Assembly: GCA_015680685.1 (NCBI GenBank)
Contig: MNCI01001077.1
Coordinates: 419,525-475,311, forward strand
DNA from: Gnetum montanum
Lineage: Eukaryota > Streptophyta > Gnetopsida > Gnetales > Gnetaceae
Reading direction: 5' to 3'
DNA: 55,787 nt
Position 1 is the stretch's first letter; each line of letters opens with the position of its first letter. Under the pieces are notes generated by a model. It did no database searches. It was not told where the DNA came from and was given only the letters and a program-made list of their open reading frames with translations. Positions 31,201-42,659 of the stretch are shown in pieces. The position numbers were made by a program, and so were the translations under genes.

Positions 31201-33775
31201 CATGAGCTTGGGGGGTTAAGGTTGTGTTCCATCTAACCACCAAGTTAATTTTAGATCTCTTTGGTTTACTGTCAAATGGTGAACAAGGCAAACAGAGAGG
31301 GGCATGTGATTAAGGAATTGGAGGAATATCTAGGCATGAAGTGATGTCCTAAATGCTTCCCTATGAAAGGGAATACTAAAGTGATGAAGGTGAATCAATT
31401 GTACCCATTATTTAGAGTGCGCACATTTCCCAAGTCTCTATCTCCAATGAGAGCTCTTGGAGTAGAGCCTGCATGTATCATGTGCTTGATTTTAGATAAC
31501 TGGGCATGTGCATGTATCATGTGCTCTTGGGATGCATTATAACTGGGCACAATTTCTAATTTCGGGTTTTCATGGGGAGATTGTCAAATTGTGCTTGAAA
31601 GTGAAGGTGTAGTCCCACTTCACATTTACGTTCTTTGCAGGTTTCCTTCGCAGACTAGCTGAGTTCCTAGTGGTCTGCATGGGTAATGAGCATATGTTGA
31701 GGGACCGTGCACAACTATCTCATCCATGGATTTGTCACTTGTTTGATGTTACTAGGTCTCAAGATGCTCCTGAAGGTGTTGATGAATCAGTATCTGTCAT
31801 AACAGGGGGTGCAGCTAGTTTTTCCTACCATACGCATGATAGTGTAGGGTTGGAGCTAGCTAGTTTGCATCACACTACCAGGAGAGCTGATTTGGTGATT
31901 AAAGAAACAATTGGGAAAGCTAAATCCAAGGTACGGAGACCTAAAATTCCTAGGGAAGAAGCTCTAGAAGCTAATCCACCAAGAATGAAATGTATTATAT
32001 TCAAGTTGCCAGAATGTGGTAAGTACATTTTATTTATTGTTGGTGTTTTATTTTGTTTTATGATTTTATGCACTTATTATGTTATGCTAATTTTGAGTTT
32101 ATGAATGTTATTAGAGGAAACCCCTGAAAGAGAAATGGAAGAACAAGATCTAATGGTTGAACCAAAAGTGATTCCCAATGATTAGGTTGAGGAAATAGAA
32201 GAAGCTAATGTAGAAGAGATCAGGGAGATTTCCATATCCTTAGAGGAATGTGTGGAAGAACGCATAGAAGAAGAAGTGAAAGAAAATCTTGTTGAAGGCA
32301 CAGATGTCCTTAGACACTCTAGTGAGGAGAGAGAGATGTTTGATGGCTCCTTTGGGGGAACATTACATCTTGGTAATCCATTGGAGTTGACCAACCAAGG
32401 GGTTTTTGGTACGTGTTATTTATTGTGGTATGTTTCCTATATATTTTTTTTATTATATTTTTTTTCTTTCTTAGTTTTTTGATGTTTGGCTTTTCTTTTG
32501 TTATTACAAGGCTTAAGCGCTGAAATGGCGGAGGCTCCTAATCTTCGAATAAAAGTACCTAGATTACATGCACCAGCTGAAATGACTATCCAGGCTAGTT
32601 CAGGCTCAATGAATGAACCTAAACTGTGGACTAAAATGCCTAACAGAATGGACTTTGTTACTGGCATTGTCAATGAAGTGGTTAATCACCTTCAAGAGGT
32701 TGACCTTGAATTAAGTATGTGCTTTTAGTGACTTGAGTTACTCTACTTTAATGTCTTAAATTTTGATTGGCTGAGTTATGATTCTTGTATTGGTAGGTGC
32801 AAAACTTAAATGGGACTAGTCCGAGGCCACCCATATCAATGGCCTGCCTGAACTTCCAGTGGAGATTGGGCAAGTTCCAAGCAAGATTTATGATGCAGTT
32901 GCAGGTTGCATAGTGCAAAATGCTAAATCTCTTTGGACTTGCAGACATTCCATTGAATAGCTATGGAAGAGAGTTCAAACGGCTGAAAAGAATAATGCCA
33001 AGGTAACAGAGGAAAGAGATGTTTACAAATCATCTTATGAGTTTGCAGCCACTAGGTTGGCAGGGGATAGTACTTGGCCAACTTCTGAGATCACCTAGGC
33101 TAGATACTGGAATGTTTTAGGCAGCAAAGTAAAGGTGACTCGGGAGCTAGCTGAGCAAAGGGCTCAAATCGATTTGCTAAACCAGAAATGCCAAGATTGG
33201 AAAGCCTTCGTTGCCAAGGTATGAAAATGGGGCGAGGAACAGAAAGACCACAAATACTAATACAAGAGATGGCTAAAAGAAGCATCTATTGAACAACGTT
33301 GGTTGGAAATGTTCGTTGAGGGTTTGGATCTACGATCCTCCTATGATAAGTTCATTGAGTGCACTGTAGTGGAGGAGTCTCCTAAGAGATCCATCACTAC
33401 TGCTTCAGGGGAGGTTTTGGTAGGCCAATTTCCTCTTAAACATCCCACATGGACATCTATGAACAAGGGAAAAGCCATAGCCAATGTTGATTTAGGCCTC
33501 AAAGAAAACGATTGTTCATGTGTACCAGAAGAAGAGATTCTTCATCCTATAGAGTTCAGACTCAGACCTTCTTTGTCTATAAGTATTTTGGTCTTGTAAC
33601 ATTTTTGTTATTTTCCAGTTAATGCTTTTTTTTTCATTTACTAATTAGTTGTTTTTTGTTTTGTACTTTCTATTTTTCGAAGGGACATGATGATGATGAT
33701 GGTGGCCCCAGTGGAGCAAGACTCAATGACACAGATGAGTTTTGGGATCAAGCTCCTCCTAGCACTGATGTTTAA
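28252..33775 (+). pseudogene. Antisense multi-exon gene nested between PR and RT of element C
   Basis: Runs opposite to element C. Proposed exons: E1 28252-28362, E2 30057-30516, E3 30598-30869, E4 30958-32018, E5 32115-32408, E6 32511-32714, E7 32797-~33595, E8 33683-33775. Clear junctions include GTAAGC..TTTGCAG, GTAAGT..CATTGCAG, GTAAGT..TATTAG and GTACGT..TTACAAG. E2 has HHMEIRSQALWFRPG; E3 CCEARGWLHKD; E4 GLMDLFTPLTAIIPV, VDSFNDELTYF and G-x-KVVFHLTTKLILDLFGL; E5 is acidic; E6 MDFVTGIVNEVVNHLQEVD; E7 LLNQKCQDWKAFVAK plus helical repeats; E8 tail GHDDDDGG ending PPSTDV. The match to A at protein level while DNA has drifted implies past selection. Premature stops (for example TGA near 31202) and frameshifts in E4 make this copy dead. 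The function is not known; the E4 region recalls plant 'transposon protein' domains. Confidence 0.75.
28426..29720 (+). repeat. Array of ~30 AGCGTGAGT-like words in antisense intron 1
   Basis: AGC(G/A)TGAGT, AGTGTGAGT and close variants recur about every 20-60 bases on the + strand, for example near 28426, 28556, 28578, 29016, 29193, 29317, 29362, 29398, 29428, 29560, 29638 and 29680. The spacers are unrelated to each other and of unequal length, so this is not a simple tandem array. It lies wholly in the proposed intron 1 (28363-30056). Confidence 0.7.
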
Positions 33776-34427
33776 TTTAACTTGTTATTGTTGTTAGCTT
33801 AGTTATGTTTTTCTTTTTTTTTTGTGTTGAAATTTCATGGATTATATGAAAGCAAATGTATGATACAATGTTAACATTTGATATTATCCATTTATACATT
33901 TGTTTTTGCTTTTTTTATGTTATTCAAGTTTTTTTCTAATTTAAGTTTTGTCCAAACTTTTGTTAAACACAAGTGTAAACACAAAAAAAATTATATATAT
34001 ATATATATATTTTATTTTGTTATTTTAACTATTTCTAAATATAAGTGTGAATGTAACTAAAAAGATAATAGCATAGAAGAAATGTAAGGGGAATAGTAAT
34101 TTGTAAAGCAAGGATGCAACTATGCATGCAAACAAAGAATGTAATTTTAAAGACATGGGAATGTAACTTGTCCTAGTTTAAGGCCATTTCGGGCCATGCA
34201 TGTTAGTTTAAAGTTATGATGGGCTCTAGCAATGGCATTCTAGTTTAAGGCCATTTTTGGCTACAAGAAAACAATAGAGATTTAAACTTTTTTAGTGGGT
34301 TTTAAAATAAACTAGTCATTGTAGACATGTGTTATTTTAAAGTATTTTCAAATAGTAGTACTTTAACATCATTGTAAACATGTAGTAGTTTAACATCATT
34401 GCAGACGTGCACAGAGGTGTCAACTAT
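33776..34427. other. Spacer between antisense gene 3' end and protease of C
   Basis: AT-rich. Contains an (AT)n run at 33992-34010 and, on the minus strand, motif words of the type GGCCCGAAATGGCCTTAAAC (about 34290-34150). Further AAACTA words follow to 34400. No gene seen. Confidence 0.6.
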
Positions 34428-35663
34428 TTAGTAATTTTCTGATTTTTTGTAGCTTGACATTAGGGTAGGAATGGTCGGTGTAATCCTGTATTCAGTGTCT
34501 CCTTCGCTTATTATGTTAAATGGTAATTCAGACCAAGAGACATCTATGTGGATGGCCCCTATGTCAGGATGTTTAGGTGTTTCTATGTTTTGCAACATTT
34601 CTATGTCTGGTGATGTACCCACGGTTTGTGATGTTTCCATGTTTTCTGTGGGATCATGATTTGGAGATTGGTTGTTATTTTGGTGTTCAACGAGTGTGGC
34701 ATCCTGTTTAAGCTTGAGATTAATGACATCCTATTTAGGTTCATCGAGTTTGACCTCTGAGCCTTGGTTTATGTTTATGTGCGATGAAATGTTAGATGTA
34801 GCCACATCACCATGTATAATTATTTCACTACCCTCATAAGGTAGGTGAATCTCTTGGTGGATGGGTGAGGATACTACTTTTAATTGGGCTAACAATGGTC
34901 GTCCCAATATCAAGATAAACCCAAGCATCTCATCTACAACTATAAATTCTACTGACATGGGGAATCGGTCCCCTGCTATGAAATCCAAAGTTAGTATTTC
35001 TTTGACAACTATGCATGATCCACTGAACGATTGTAGGAATGTTGTGGAAGTTTGTTTGATTTGTTCAGTTAGCCCTAATTGTTCAATGATGGGGTATGGT
35101 ACTACGTTCATGGATGCTCCATCATCTACATGCACCCTATGTATTTTAAATTGATTTACTTGTATAGTTATAAACATGGATGCAGTGGTGACTCCTCCAA
35201 TTTTTTCATCTATTTTTATATTATCCATGTTGAAGCCTAGTGATGTAGCTCTTGATCCTTGATATGGAGACATTACCGCATAAATGGAAGGTTCATTTGG
35301 AGGCAAGTCTTCGCTGACTGGAATCGATGTTAACATGCATACTAAGGCTTCATGATGAACTTCAGAAGTCAACATTAGGTCATACAAGCTTAAAGATGTG
35401 TTTTTTCGTTTAAGTGCCTATGTGACCTAAGTTAGGGCACTAGCCAAGTCTTTACTATTTGGTATGCTCTTGCTAGTTGAGGCTTGGTCCATTGGGCCTA
35501 ATAGTTTTATCTCTTGTGGAATGGTTTTCGTGTGGTCTAATGTGATGGTTGGGTTTGATGTATCTAGAATTCTTGATTTTTTTCTTTTGTGGCTCATGCT
35601 TGGCTCATCAGTTGTTGAAACCATAGGTATAGCATTTAAGGGAGTGGGTTTCAATGGCCCCAA
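34428..35663 (-). pseudogene. pol: Aspartic protease region of element C
   Basis: Minus strand. The upstream block SLYDLMLTSEVHHEALVCML aligns with A and B. The catalytic loop is VHVDDGASMNVVPYPI (D-D-G in place of D-T/S-G), followed by GFILILGRPLLAQLKVVSS and PIHQEIHLPYEGSEIIIHGD. The core frame 35387-34731 is intact for 218 codons. Beyond a stop, an acidic sense frame continues to 34428 (ETSQTVGTSPDIEMLQN), probably the end of the exon before the intron holding the antisense gene. The first part (35663-35427) carries the linker LLGPMDQASTSK. Confidence 0.85.
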
Positions 35664-36160
35664 TTCATGACTTCAATGTTATTTTTTCAACTATTCCCTA
35701 GTAAGTCTGTTGGCGAGGCGTTCTCGCAAAGGTTGTGGGGGAACCGTTGGAGCTTGAACATCAGGTTGTTTTGGGACTCGGATTACGAATGGAGTGGGTT
35801 GGGGTTGTGGTAGAATAGTTGGACATGGTTGTGTGTTAGGGTGTTTAGGCACCCTGATGATGAATGGGGTTAGTTTGGTTTGTGGTCGAGGAGTTTGGGT
35901 ACCTTGATTACGAAGGGAGTTGGTCAGTATTGTGGTTGTACCTCCATGGTTGCAACGATGGGTGGTACCTAGACAACAAAGGGAGTGGGTTGGGTAGGCG
36001 ATTGCACATTTTTGGTTGCGTTGGCAGGGGGTACATGAATGACAAATGATTTTTGAGGTGTAGAAGGATTGTATGTGGGGTAAAAATATTGCGGGGATGA
36101 TGTTGACGCTATAGGAGGGCCCCGAATCATGAAAGCTTTTCTGTGAATTCCTTGCTCATT
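35664..36160 (-). pseudogene. gag-protease linker of element C
   Basis: Frameshifted low-complexity Pro/Thr/Asn-rich coding remnant on the minus strand (for example TPTHSIRNPSPKTT). It joins the gag finger to the protease region. Confidence 0.45.
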
Positions 36161-38472
36161 TCGGACATGGATCTTGTTAATAACGTAAGGAGCTTCCTTA
36201 TTATTAAGGGGATCTTTCTACATGCCCATAATTGATTCTGTGGTTTAACAGGGTTAGCATCATCAAATGTTATTTCACACCTATCAATCATATGTTGTAT
36301 GTCTTGTTTGAGGGTGAAACAATAATCATTACCATGCCTATTCCATTGATGGTACTCGCAAAATCAATCTAGTCTAAAGCCTCTTGGAATAGAAGGCTCA
36401 TTTGGTGTTTCCAAGCTTGGGTTTTTGACCAATTCATAGAATCGGTCATGTTTCTACGCTGCCACTGGAGACAACTGCTTATGTTTAATGGCCCCAGTCT
36501 TCAAAAGTTGATCTAACAACTAGGAAGGCTTCATGGGGATCATTGTGTATTGAGCAGGGTCTTTCCTCTCGAACGTACGTGCATGACCTATGTTAGTATC
36601 TTGCATGGTAGATGGTTTAGGTGTGTGTGTAGGAGTGGTTCTCTCATAGTTAACAGGAGCAGTAGGTGGTCTACCTTGCTATCCCACGTTGGTAGGTTTA
36701 GTCTCTGTTACTGCTGCTACAATTGCTTTAGCCTTTTCTTTATCTTTTTTAGTGTGTTAAATTTTAAAGGTTGAGTAAGTAGGGTCATGGCTATATTGGG
36801 CTACCTCTTCTATGTTTTTAATCTATACAAAATCTTGTCTTAGATTGCACACATTTAGATAGTACAATTTTGATTTGACAAAATCATTCATGGCTCCATT
36901 AAGAATCGTAAGAAGGTATGTTTTTGGGATTGGCTCATGAAGTTCGTTGAGTGCAGCACTCCATCTTTGGATGAATTTTTGTACAGGTTCAAGAAGTGCT
37001 TATTTTACCTGTATCAGACTGTCCAAGGTTGCTTCGAGTTTTAGGTTGTATTTAAACCTAGTAATGAACTGGTGTAAGAGATCCTCCAAAGAGGATATGG
37101 AGTTACAAGGCAAGGCTCAGTACCAGTCTAATGCCCTACCAGTTAAATACATGTTGAACATCTGTAGGATTGCATGGGGCCAAGCTTGAAGCAACAAACA
37201 TTCTAATCTGAATCTTACTAAGTGGGTGTTGGGGTCTCCTTCCCCATTATATTTTGTCAATTGAGGTAATGAAACTCCCTTGGGTAAAGTTAAGGATGGC
37301 ACCGACGAACTAATTGGATCATCTTGGTAGAATTTGAATACCTTAAGCTCTTTAGTGTTAATGGTTTTGAGGTGCTTTATCTCATCAGTGAGATCTTACA
37401 TCATATTTTTGGCTTCGGCCCATTCTTGGGCACTCGATGGAGTAGTAGGTTGATTAGTTTGAGTGCTATACAAGTTATACTACTGCACAGCTAGTGGGAA
37501 TGATGACTATTGAGTGGTTGATTCTTGTACTTGAGGGAAATTCATGGATGGAATTGTAGCTAGTGGTATGCTGTAATGAGTGGGTTGATGTGGTTGCATG
37601 CCAGTCATGGCCCACTATCTAGTTACAATTTATGAGGGAATGCCTTGAACCTGTTGAGTTGAAGTGGTGAAGGGTGTCCCTTGGATTTGCACTCGTGGAA
37701 TATAGTGGGTAGATGTAGAGGTAGGTATCACAAAAGGCATCCCAATTACTTAGAGTGGGAAGGTTGCTCCTACATTAGTTTGAGAGGGGGGTTTTTGAGG
37801 TTGTACTTGTAGGAGAGGTGATAATGTGGTGACTGGAGGAATGACAGAGATGGGTGCATTAAATTATGTATTAGTCATGGGGAGAGTGGGAATGAGAGTG
37901 GTTGCTTCCTGTTGAGGTACATGTGCTTGAGTGCTTTTAACTGCTTGAAAAGACATGGTCTCTCCTGTGAAAGGGTGAAATAATAGGTATGCATATGTAT
38001 GAGGACTAAGAGTGTTGTACAAATCCCCATGTTCAGATTGAGCCCTGAAATTATCTTCCTCATCTCCATTTTGAGATTCTACAGTGGGTTGGCATGAGGT
38101 TTGGTTCCTTGCCATGAGGAGTTTGGATAGGAGTTCATGGTAGGATTCAGTGAGTGGGATGACATCATAGGCACTGGGAGTGAAGTCATGACCTCCTTTG
38201 TAAATTAGCTCATAGTGTCTCTTTGTTTCTAGTTCATTTTGATCAACTACCAGGTTAGCCTAGATTTTAATGCAAATAAAGTTGTATTGTTCGGGCATTA
38301 GGATGGTGAATGTGGGATCTCTACCTTGCAGTCTTAGTGACTAGTGACATGGCACCTGAGGATTTATCTCACCAATGGCAACTATGGACTTAGCAATGGT
38401 GACGGGACTTGAGATTGTGATGCCAAGGTCGGTAATAAGCATGAAGGTGGTGTTGGTGTGCACACGGTCCAT
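36161..38472 (-). pseudogene. gag: gag of element C, disrupted
   Basis: Minus strand. Starts MDRVHTNTTFMLITDLG at 38472, aligned with the A and B gag starts. The frame is interrupted by more than a dozen stops, but the order of blocks is the same: SLRLQGRDP, CIKI*ANLVVDQNELE, a Pro/Thr/Gln-rich region (37900-37500), then the Gag core with LTKYNGEGDPNTHLVRF, LTGRALDWY, FKYNLKLEATLDS and EPVQKFIQRWSAALNE, the basic stretch, and the finger-like C-x2-H motif FCEYHQWNRHGNDYC near 36350, which keeps its last Cys. TAG at 36825-36823 falls in the same codon as in A and B. The core is about 60% identical to A. Confidence 0.8.
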
Positions 38473-39201
38473 TGTCAAAGTGTCTAGATGTAACAACATA
38501 AGAGAAAGAAAATAAATGGCTAACTGTTAGAGAGAGGAAATATGATTAAGTGTTGAACAACATACAAAGGAATGTAGCGTATAAAAATGTACTACAACGT
38601 ATGCACACCAGAAGTAGCATACAAGGAGTTTCAAGAGGTACAACGTATAATTAATGTGCATAGCATATAAGGTAGGGTGAGGAGTAGCGTATGGTGCTAA
38701 TGTTAAGAAAAATATGGTGTGAACGCCAAAGGAGTGGTGTAATATAGTGTGTGGCATATAAACAGAAATGTTGAAATATAAATGAATGATGATGTAGCAT
38801 CTAACCTATAGAACAACATCTGGACGCTAGATGCGACATCTGGGTGAGAAAACTATGTGCTAGACATAGCTTTTAAGAAGAAAACTTAGATTTACATGCT
38901 GTGAATAGCATCAGAAAAGAGAGATAATTATGAGGGATGCTGTAAACAATGTCTAAAACTGGGAGAGAGTGCAAGACACTATGGGTAGCATCTAGATCTT
39001 ATAGAGGAAGGTGCAGGATGCTGTGATTTAATAGGAACGTGCCTGGAAAACTCTGAAACAACATCTGGACTGGAAAATAGGATTTATCAGCAAGAAATAG
39101 CACTTGAATGCTGGGAACAAGGTAGTGTAGGAATGCTGACAATCATAGCAGTGTGTGAATGTTGGATCTAGGATGCTAAGTGGCAGATCTAAAATAGAAA
39201 T
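38473..39201 (-). other. Leader of element C
   Basis: Untranslated region between PBS and gag on the minus strand. It lacks the 122-bp repeats of A and B. It has scattered words (AGCGTAT, AGCATCTGG and their complements) repeated with irregular spacing. No gene seen. Confidence 0.55.
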
Positions 39202-39220
39202 GACCCTCCTTCTAGCGCCA
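39202..39220 (-). promoter_or_regulatory. Primer binding site of element C
   Basis: TGGCGCTAGAAGGAGGGTC on the minus strand, six bases after the LTR end. It differs from the A/B site at only two positions, although the LTRs are of another family. Confidence 0.8.
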
Positions 39221-39226
39221 ATTTAC

Positions 39227-40951
39227 TGTACATCCAAAATTGTCAGCAAGAGGCTGGAATGAATGGACTTCAAGAGATCTATAGATGAAATAGTAACATC
39301 CTGGATTCACCTGAGGGTAAGCTGGAAATTAATGGAGGCAGATTGCCTTGAATGGTCCACATGCGGATCAAAGAAGGACTTCCCCAAACATACGCAATTA
39401 CGATGCATTGGGTTATACATAAACAAATGCGAAACTGAATGTAAACAAATGAAAATAAATGTAAACTATTTAAGTAATAAAAATAGTAAAAATTTGAACA
39501 AGAAAAATAATGTTAACTACAAGTATATGTGTAATAATGCAAAATTTTTGTATTGATAAACAATTACAATGTACACCGGTCAGAACACAATTACGGATTG
39601 GTTGCAAGGCGGATGTTTAGCCCTGATGGATGAGAACGGATGCTGGAAAGATGCAGGTTTTGAATTGTAGGTGTACAACATCCAAGTTTGTATGAAACCC
39701 AACATATGAGCTTGATGCTTAGATTTCCTCAGTGTGTGAGATTCCAATTTTCCCCCTCCTCTCGATCTAGTGGAAAAATAGGAGATTTATAGGATTTTTG
39801 GCATGGTATTCAGATCTGGGAGAAGATCAGCGACTGCGGGATGAGAGAAATTTAGATTGAGTGATAGGTGTGTGCATTGAATGGATGGAAGAAATGTTAC
39901 AATGTACAACATCTAGCATGACCAACATTTACGCTTGCGTATGAAACCCACAGTGTATGAACTTGGCACTCTGAAAGAATTTGAAATTTACAAAAGTATA
40001 TTTATGTTACAAAAAAGAATTATGTCTCTAGCCTCTAGATATATGCTCTGGTGTGTTTTTTTCTTCATCAGTGTGTCTTGGAAGGCTTTGGCAAGTCTCA
40101 ACATCGACGTCCAACATCCAGCATATGGGAATTCAATGTCACAAGTGCACACGTTGTATCATACGCTGCCATACACTGCTCAATGTGTGCAACAAAAATA
40201 GTGCATTTTGAATCCAATTTTGACCTTTGAAGCCTATTCTAAAGGTAGATCTGCATGTCTGATGTCTGAAGCATTCTTCAGGTCAAATTTGAGCCTATTT
40301 TACCTTGGATTTGATGTTGTTTTAAATCACTTTGGGTTGGTTACGCTGGGCTCACGCTGGCCAGCATAAGCCTTAGCATGACCAAGTGAAACTACCATCT
40401 CTGAAGCTAGGTTCTATATGTTGATGCCTATTTCTTAATGTCCAAATGCTTCTTGTCCTCTAGGGTGCTCCAAATTCTATCTTTTGACTCATTTTGATGC
40501 AATTTTGGGCCTGTTTTATGTGGTTACTCTGTTCATATGCTGTGCAATGTATGAAAAAGTAACCCCAGCGTAATCAAGTCAAAATGCCATATTTAAGGCC
40601 CAAATTTGTAGTTTTTGAAGCCTATGAACAAGTACAAGTGATTCTCATCCCTGTGGGTTGCTCTGGTGTCAAGGATGCTTCCTAGAACTACTTGTTTTAC
40701 CCTATTTTTACTTGGTTACGCTGTGCTTACGCTATGTAGCATATGGAAATGTAGCTCCAACATAATCAAATAAAAATACATCATTTAAGGCCCAAATTTT
40801 GATTTTCTAGAGGCTGGGAGTTGCTGGAGTCCTTGGTGAAGGCCATGGGGGGTCGTTGTGCTCAATTTCAACCTATTTTGACTCAGTTTTGGGTCTCCAA
40901 AAGTTGGTTACGCTAATCCTTACACTGTATGCCATGCTGATCCAAAGGTCA
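39227..40951 (-). repeat. 5' LTR of element C (second LTR family), U3 end truncated
   Basis: On the minus strand it ends GACAATTTTGGATGTACA at 39227, matching the end of the solo LTR at 9099. It contains ~200-bp repeats (about 40220-40900) related to the 181-bp array of that solo LTR. The expected start TGAAACACC is not found before the sequence joins the aRNH/integrase remnant at about 40951, so the head is probably lost. Confidence 0.75.
39785..39791 (-). promoter_or_regulatory. TATA box in the C LTR
   Basis: TATAAAT in the minus-strand context CCTATAAATCTCC, about 560 bases before the LTR end. Confidence 0.55.
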
Positions 40952-41809
40952 AATGTGCCACCACATTTGTTCGTAAGTTCTCCCACTTCGATTACCAAGT
41001 GGAAGGAGCCTATTACTTAGGCTATACATGTAGCCTCTATAAGTGCTATGGATACGTAGGAGTGGTATGCCAACATTAAAATCTACCTACAAGATGGTGA
41101 GCCCCCACACAGATTGACATCTACCAAGAGAGATGCGATCTACAAGCGTGCCTGGAAATATGTGCTTATGGGAGATAATGCCCTATGCAAATGCTCCTTT
41201 GATGGAATATTTTTGGTATGTGTGAATGAGGAGCAAGCACAGAAGGTCATTAATGAGGTACACAAGGGACTTTGTGATGGACACATAGCACTTAGGGTAC
41301 TACTGGCCTCACATGGAGCATGATTACCTAGCCAAAGTCAAAACTTGTGATACATGCCAAAGATATGCAAATCTCATACATTTTTTAGCTAAATAATTGC
41401 ACCTAGCACATATCACGTGGCCTTTTTAGTGATGGGGACTAAACATCATAGGACCTATCACGCCTAAGTCTTTCGTAGGGCATAGCTTCATCATCACCAC
41501 CACTAAGTATTTTATGAAGTGGGTGGAGGCTATTCCTCTTAGAAAGACTACATCCCAGTAGGTTTTCCACTTCATCTTAGATAACATCATGAAGAGGTTT
41601 GGGCTTCCCATGATTATTGTGATCGACAACTAGCCACAATTTAGTAGTGCAGAAACTAAAGCCTTTTGCAACAATCTTTGCATTAGCTAGTCGTTAACCT
41701 CACCATACTACCCCTATGAAAATGTACAAGTAGAAGCTATGAATAAGTCCATCATCAACTTGCTTAGGAAAATGCTTAATAACAGTAATAGAAGATGGCA
41801 TGAGAAAAT
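40952..41809 (+). pseudogene. pol: aRNH end and integrase remnant (element D-prime)
   Basis: A + strand fragment of an older element, cut on both sides by others. It starts VPPHLFVSSPTS (end of the second RNase H), then EWYANIKIYLQDGEPPHRL, the integrase zinc region (INEVHKGLCDGHIA), the core RFGLPMIIVIDN with the second Asp kept, a stop, then PQFSSAETKAFCNN, SPYYPYENVQVEAMNK and RRWHEKI. It stops there because the element D LTR inserted at 41810. The right half is not in the window. Confidence 0.75.
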
Positions 41810-42659
41810 TGTAGCGACTGAAAATGTCGATGGCTGGAAAATGTTGACTGGTCATCAGCCGTTGATAGTCTTAACCCCATTTCCACGAGAGGGATGTGAT
41901 GGATGGGATGGAAATAGGGTGCCCTGAATGGTCTAGTTGATCAGACAGGGAACTAGTCAATGTTAATATAACCTTTTGCAACATGTGATTTGAAAATGAG
42001 ACTAATAGTGTGAAGTAATGATTAAATGCAAAAGACATAGAAAATAGTGTAGAATGCAATAGTAAATAGAAGACAAAGTAAAATGCAGTTAGAAAAGTGC
42101 ACCGCTTCGAAGCTATGACCTCACTCTATCAAGATGGATACAATCGGTTGCATAGCACTAGGAAGTGCAAAGATCCCAAAAGTAACCAAGACGTGTAGAG
42201 TAAGGTGGCTATGCACTTGAACGTGGACTCAGGCATTAATAATGTGAAGTACTACCAAGGTGGTAGAAAAGAACAAGACAGAATGCCAAGAGAAAGAGAT
42301 AACTATTTACAATGTTAAACACAAAGCCTACAATGGTTGAGATTACAGTGCCAACTTTTTCATTGTCAACCAACTAGATTGTTAGCCAACCAAATTTCCA
42401 AGAGAATAGACTAGGGATTGAAAAGCTGCAAAGGAGGTCTATTGGACCAAGATGTTCGAAAAAAGGGAACCAAAGAGAGAGCTAGAAACCAAGCCAGAGA
42501 GAGAGTTTAAGTGTCATTCATTAGGGTATATATAGGACCAAGGGTGCACGAAAGATGCAGTTTCGATGCCATGTGCCCTGGTCTTATGCTGACCTGTCTA
42601 TGCTACACGTGCTTGCATGACCATTGGGTGAGCCTTCCATGTCATAATTACAAGCCTTT
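41810..42659 (-). repeat. LTR module J (second, head-less part of the doubled D LTR)
   Basis: Minus strand. It ends TCAGTCGCTACA at 41810, directly against the D-prime integrase. The body is about 85% identical to 42660-43500 by eye, but it lacks the TGAAACA head. The possible target duplication AAAAT is at 41805-41809; its partner would lie beyond the part of D cut off by B. Confidence 0.7.
42527..42534 (-). promoter_or_regulatory. TATA box in LTR module J
   Basis: TATATATA in the minus-strand context CCTATATATACCC. It sits where module D has TATAAATA. Confidence 0.5.

Noticed and set aside
30057-33775. Independent host gene on the + strand
   Set aside because: The exons match antisense exons in A and B at the same place between protease and RT, so the gene belongs to the retroelement.
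38527-38757. Open frame in the C leader
   Set aside because: Low-complexity, upstream of gag, not kept in A or B.
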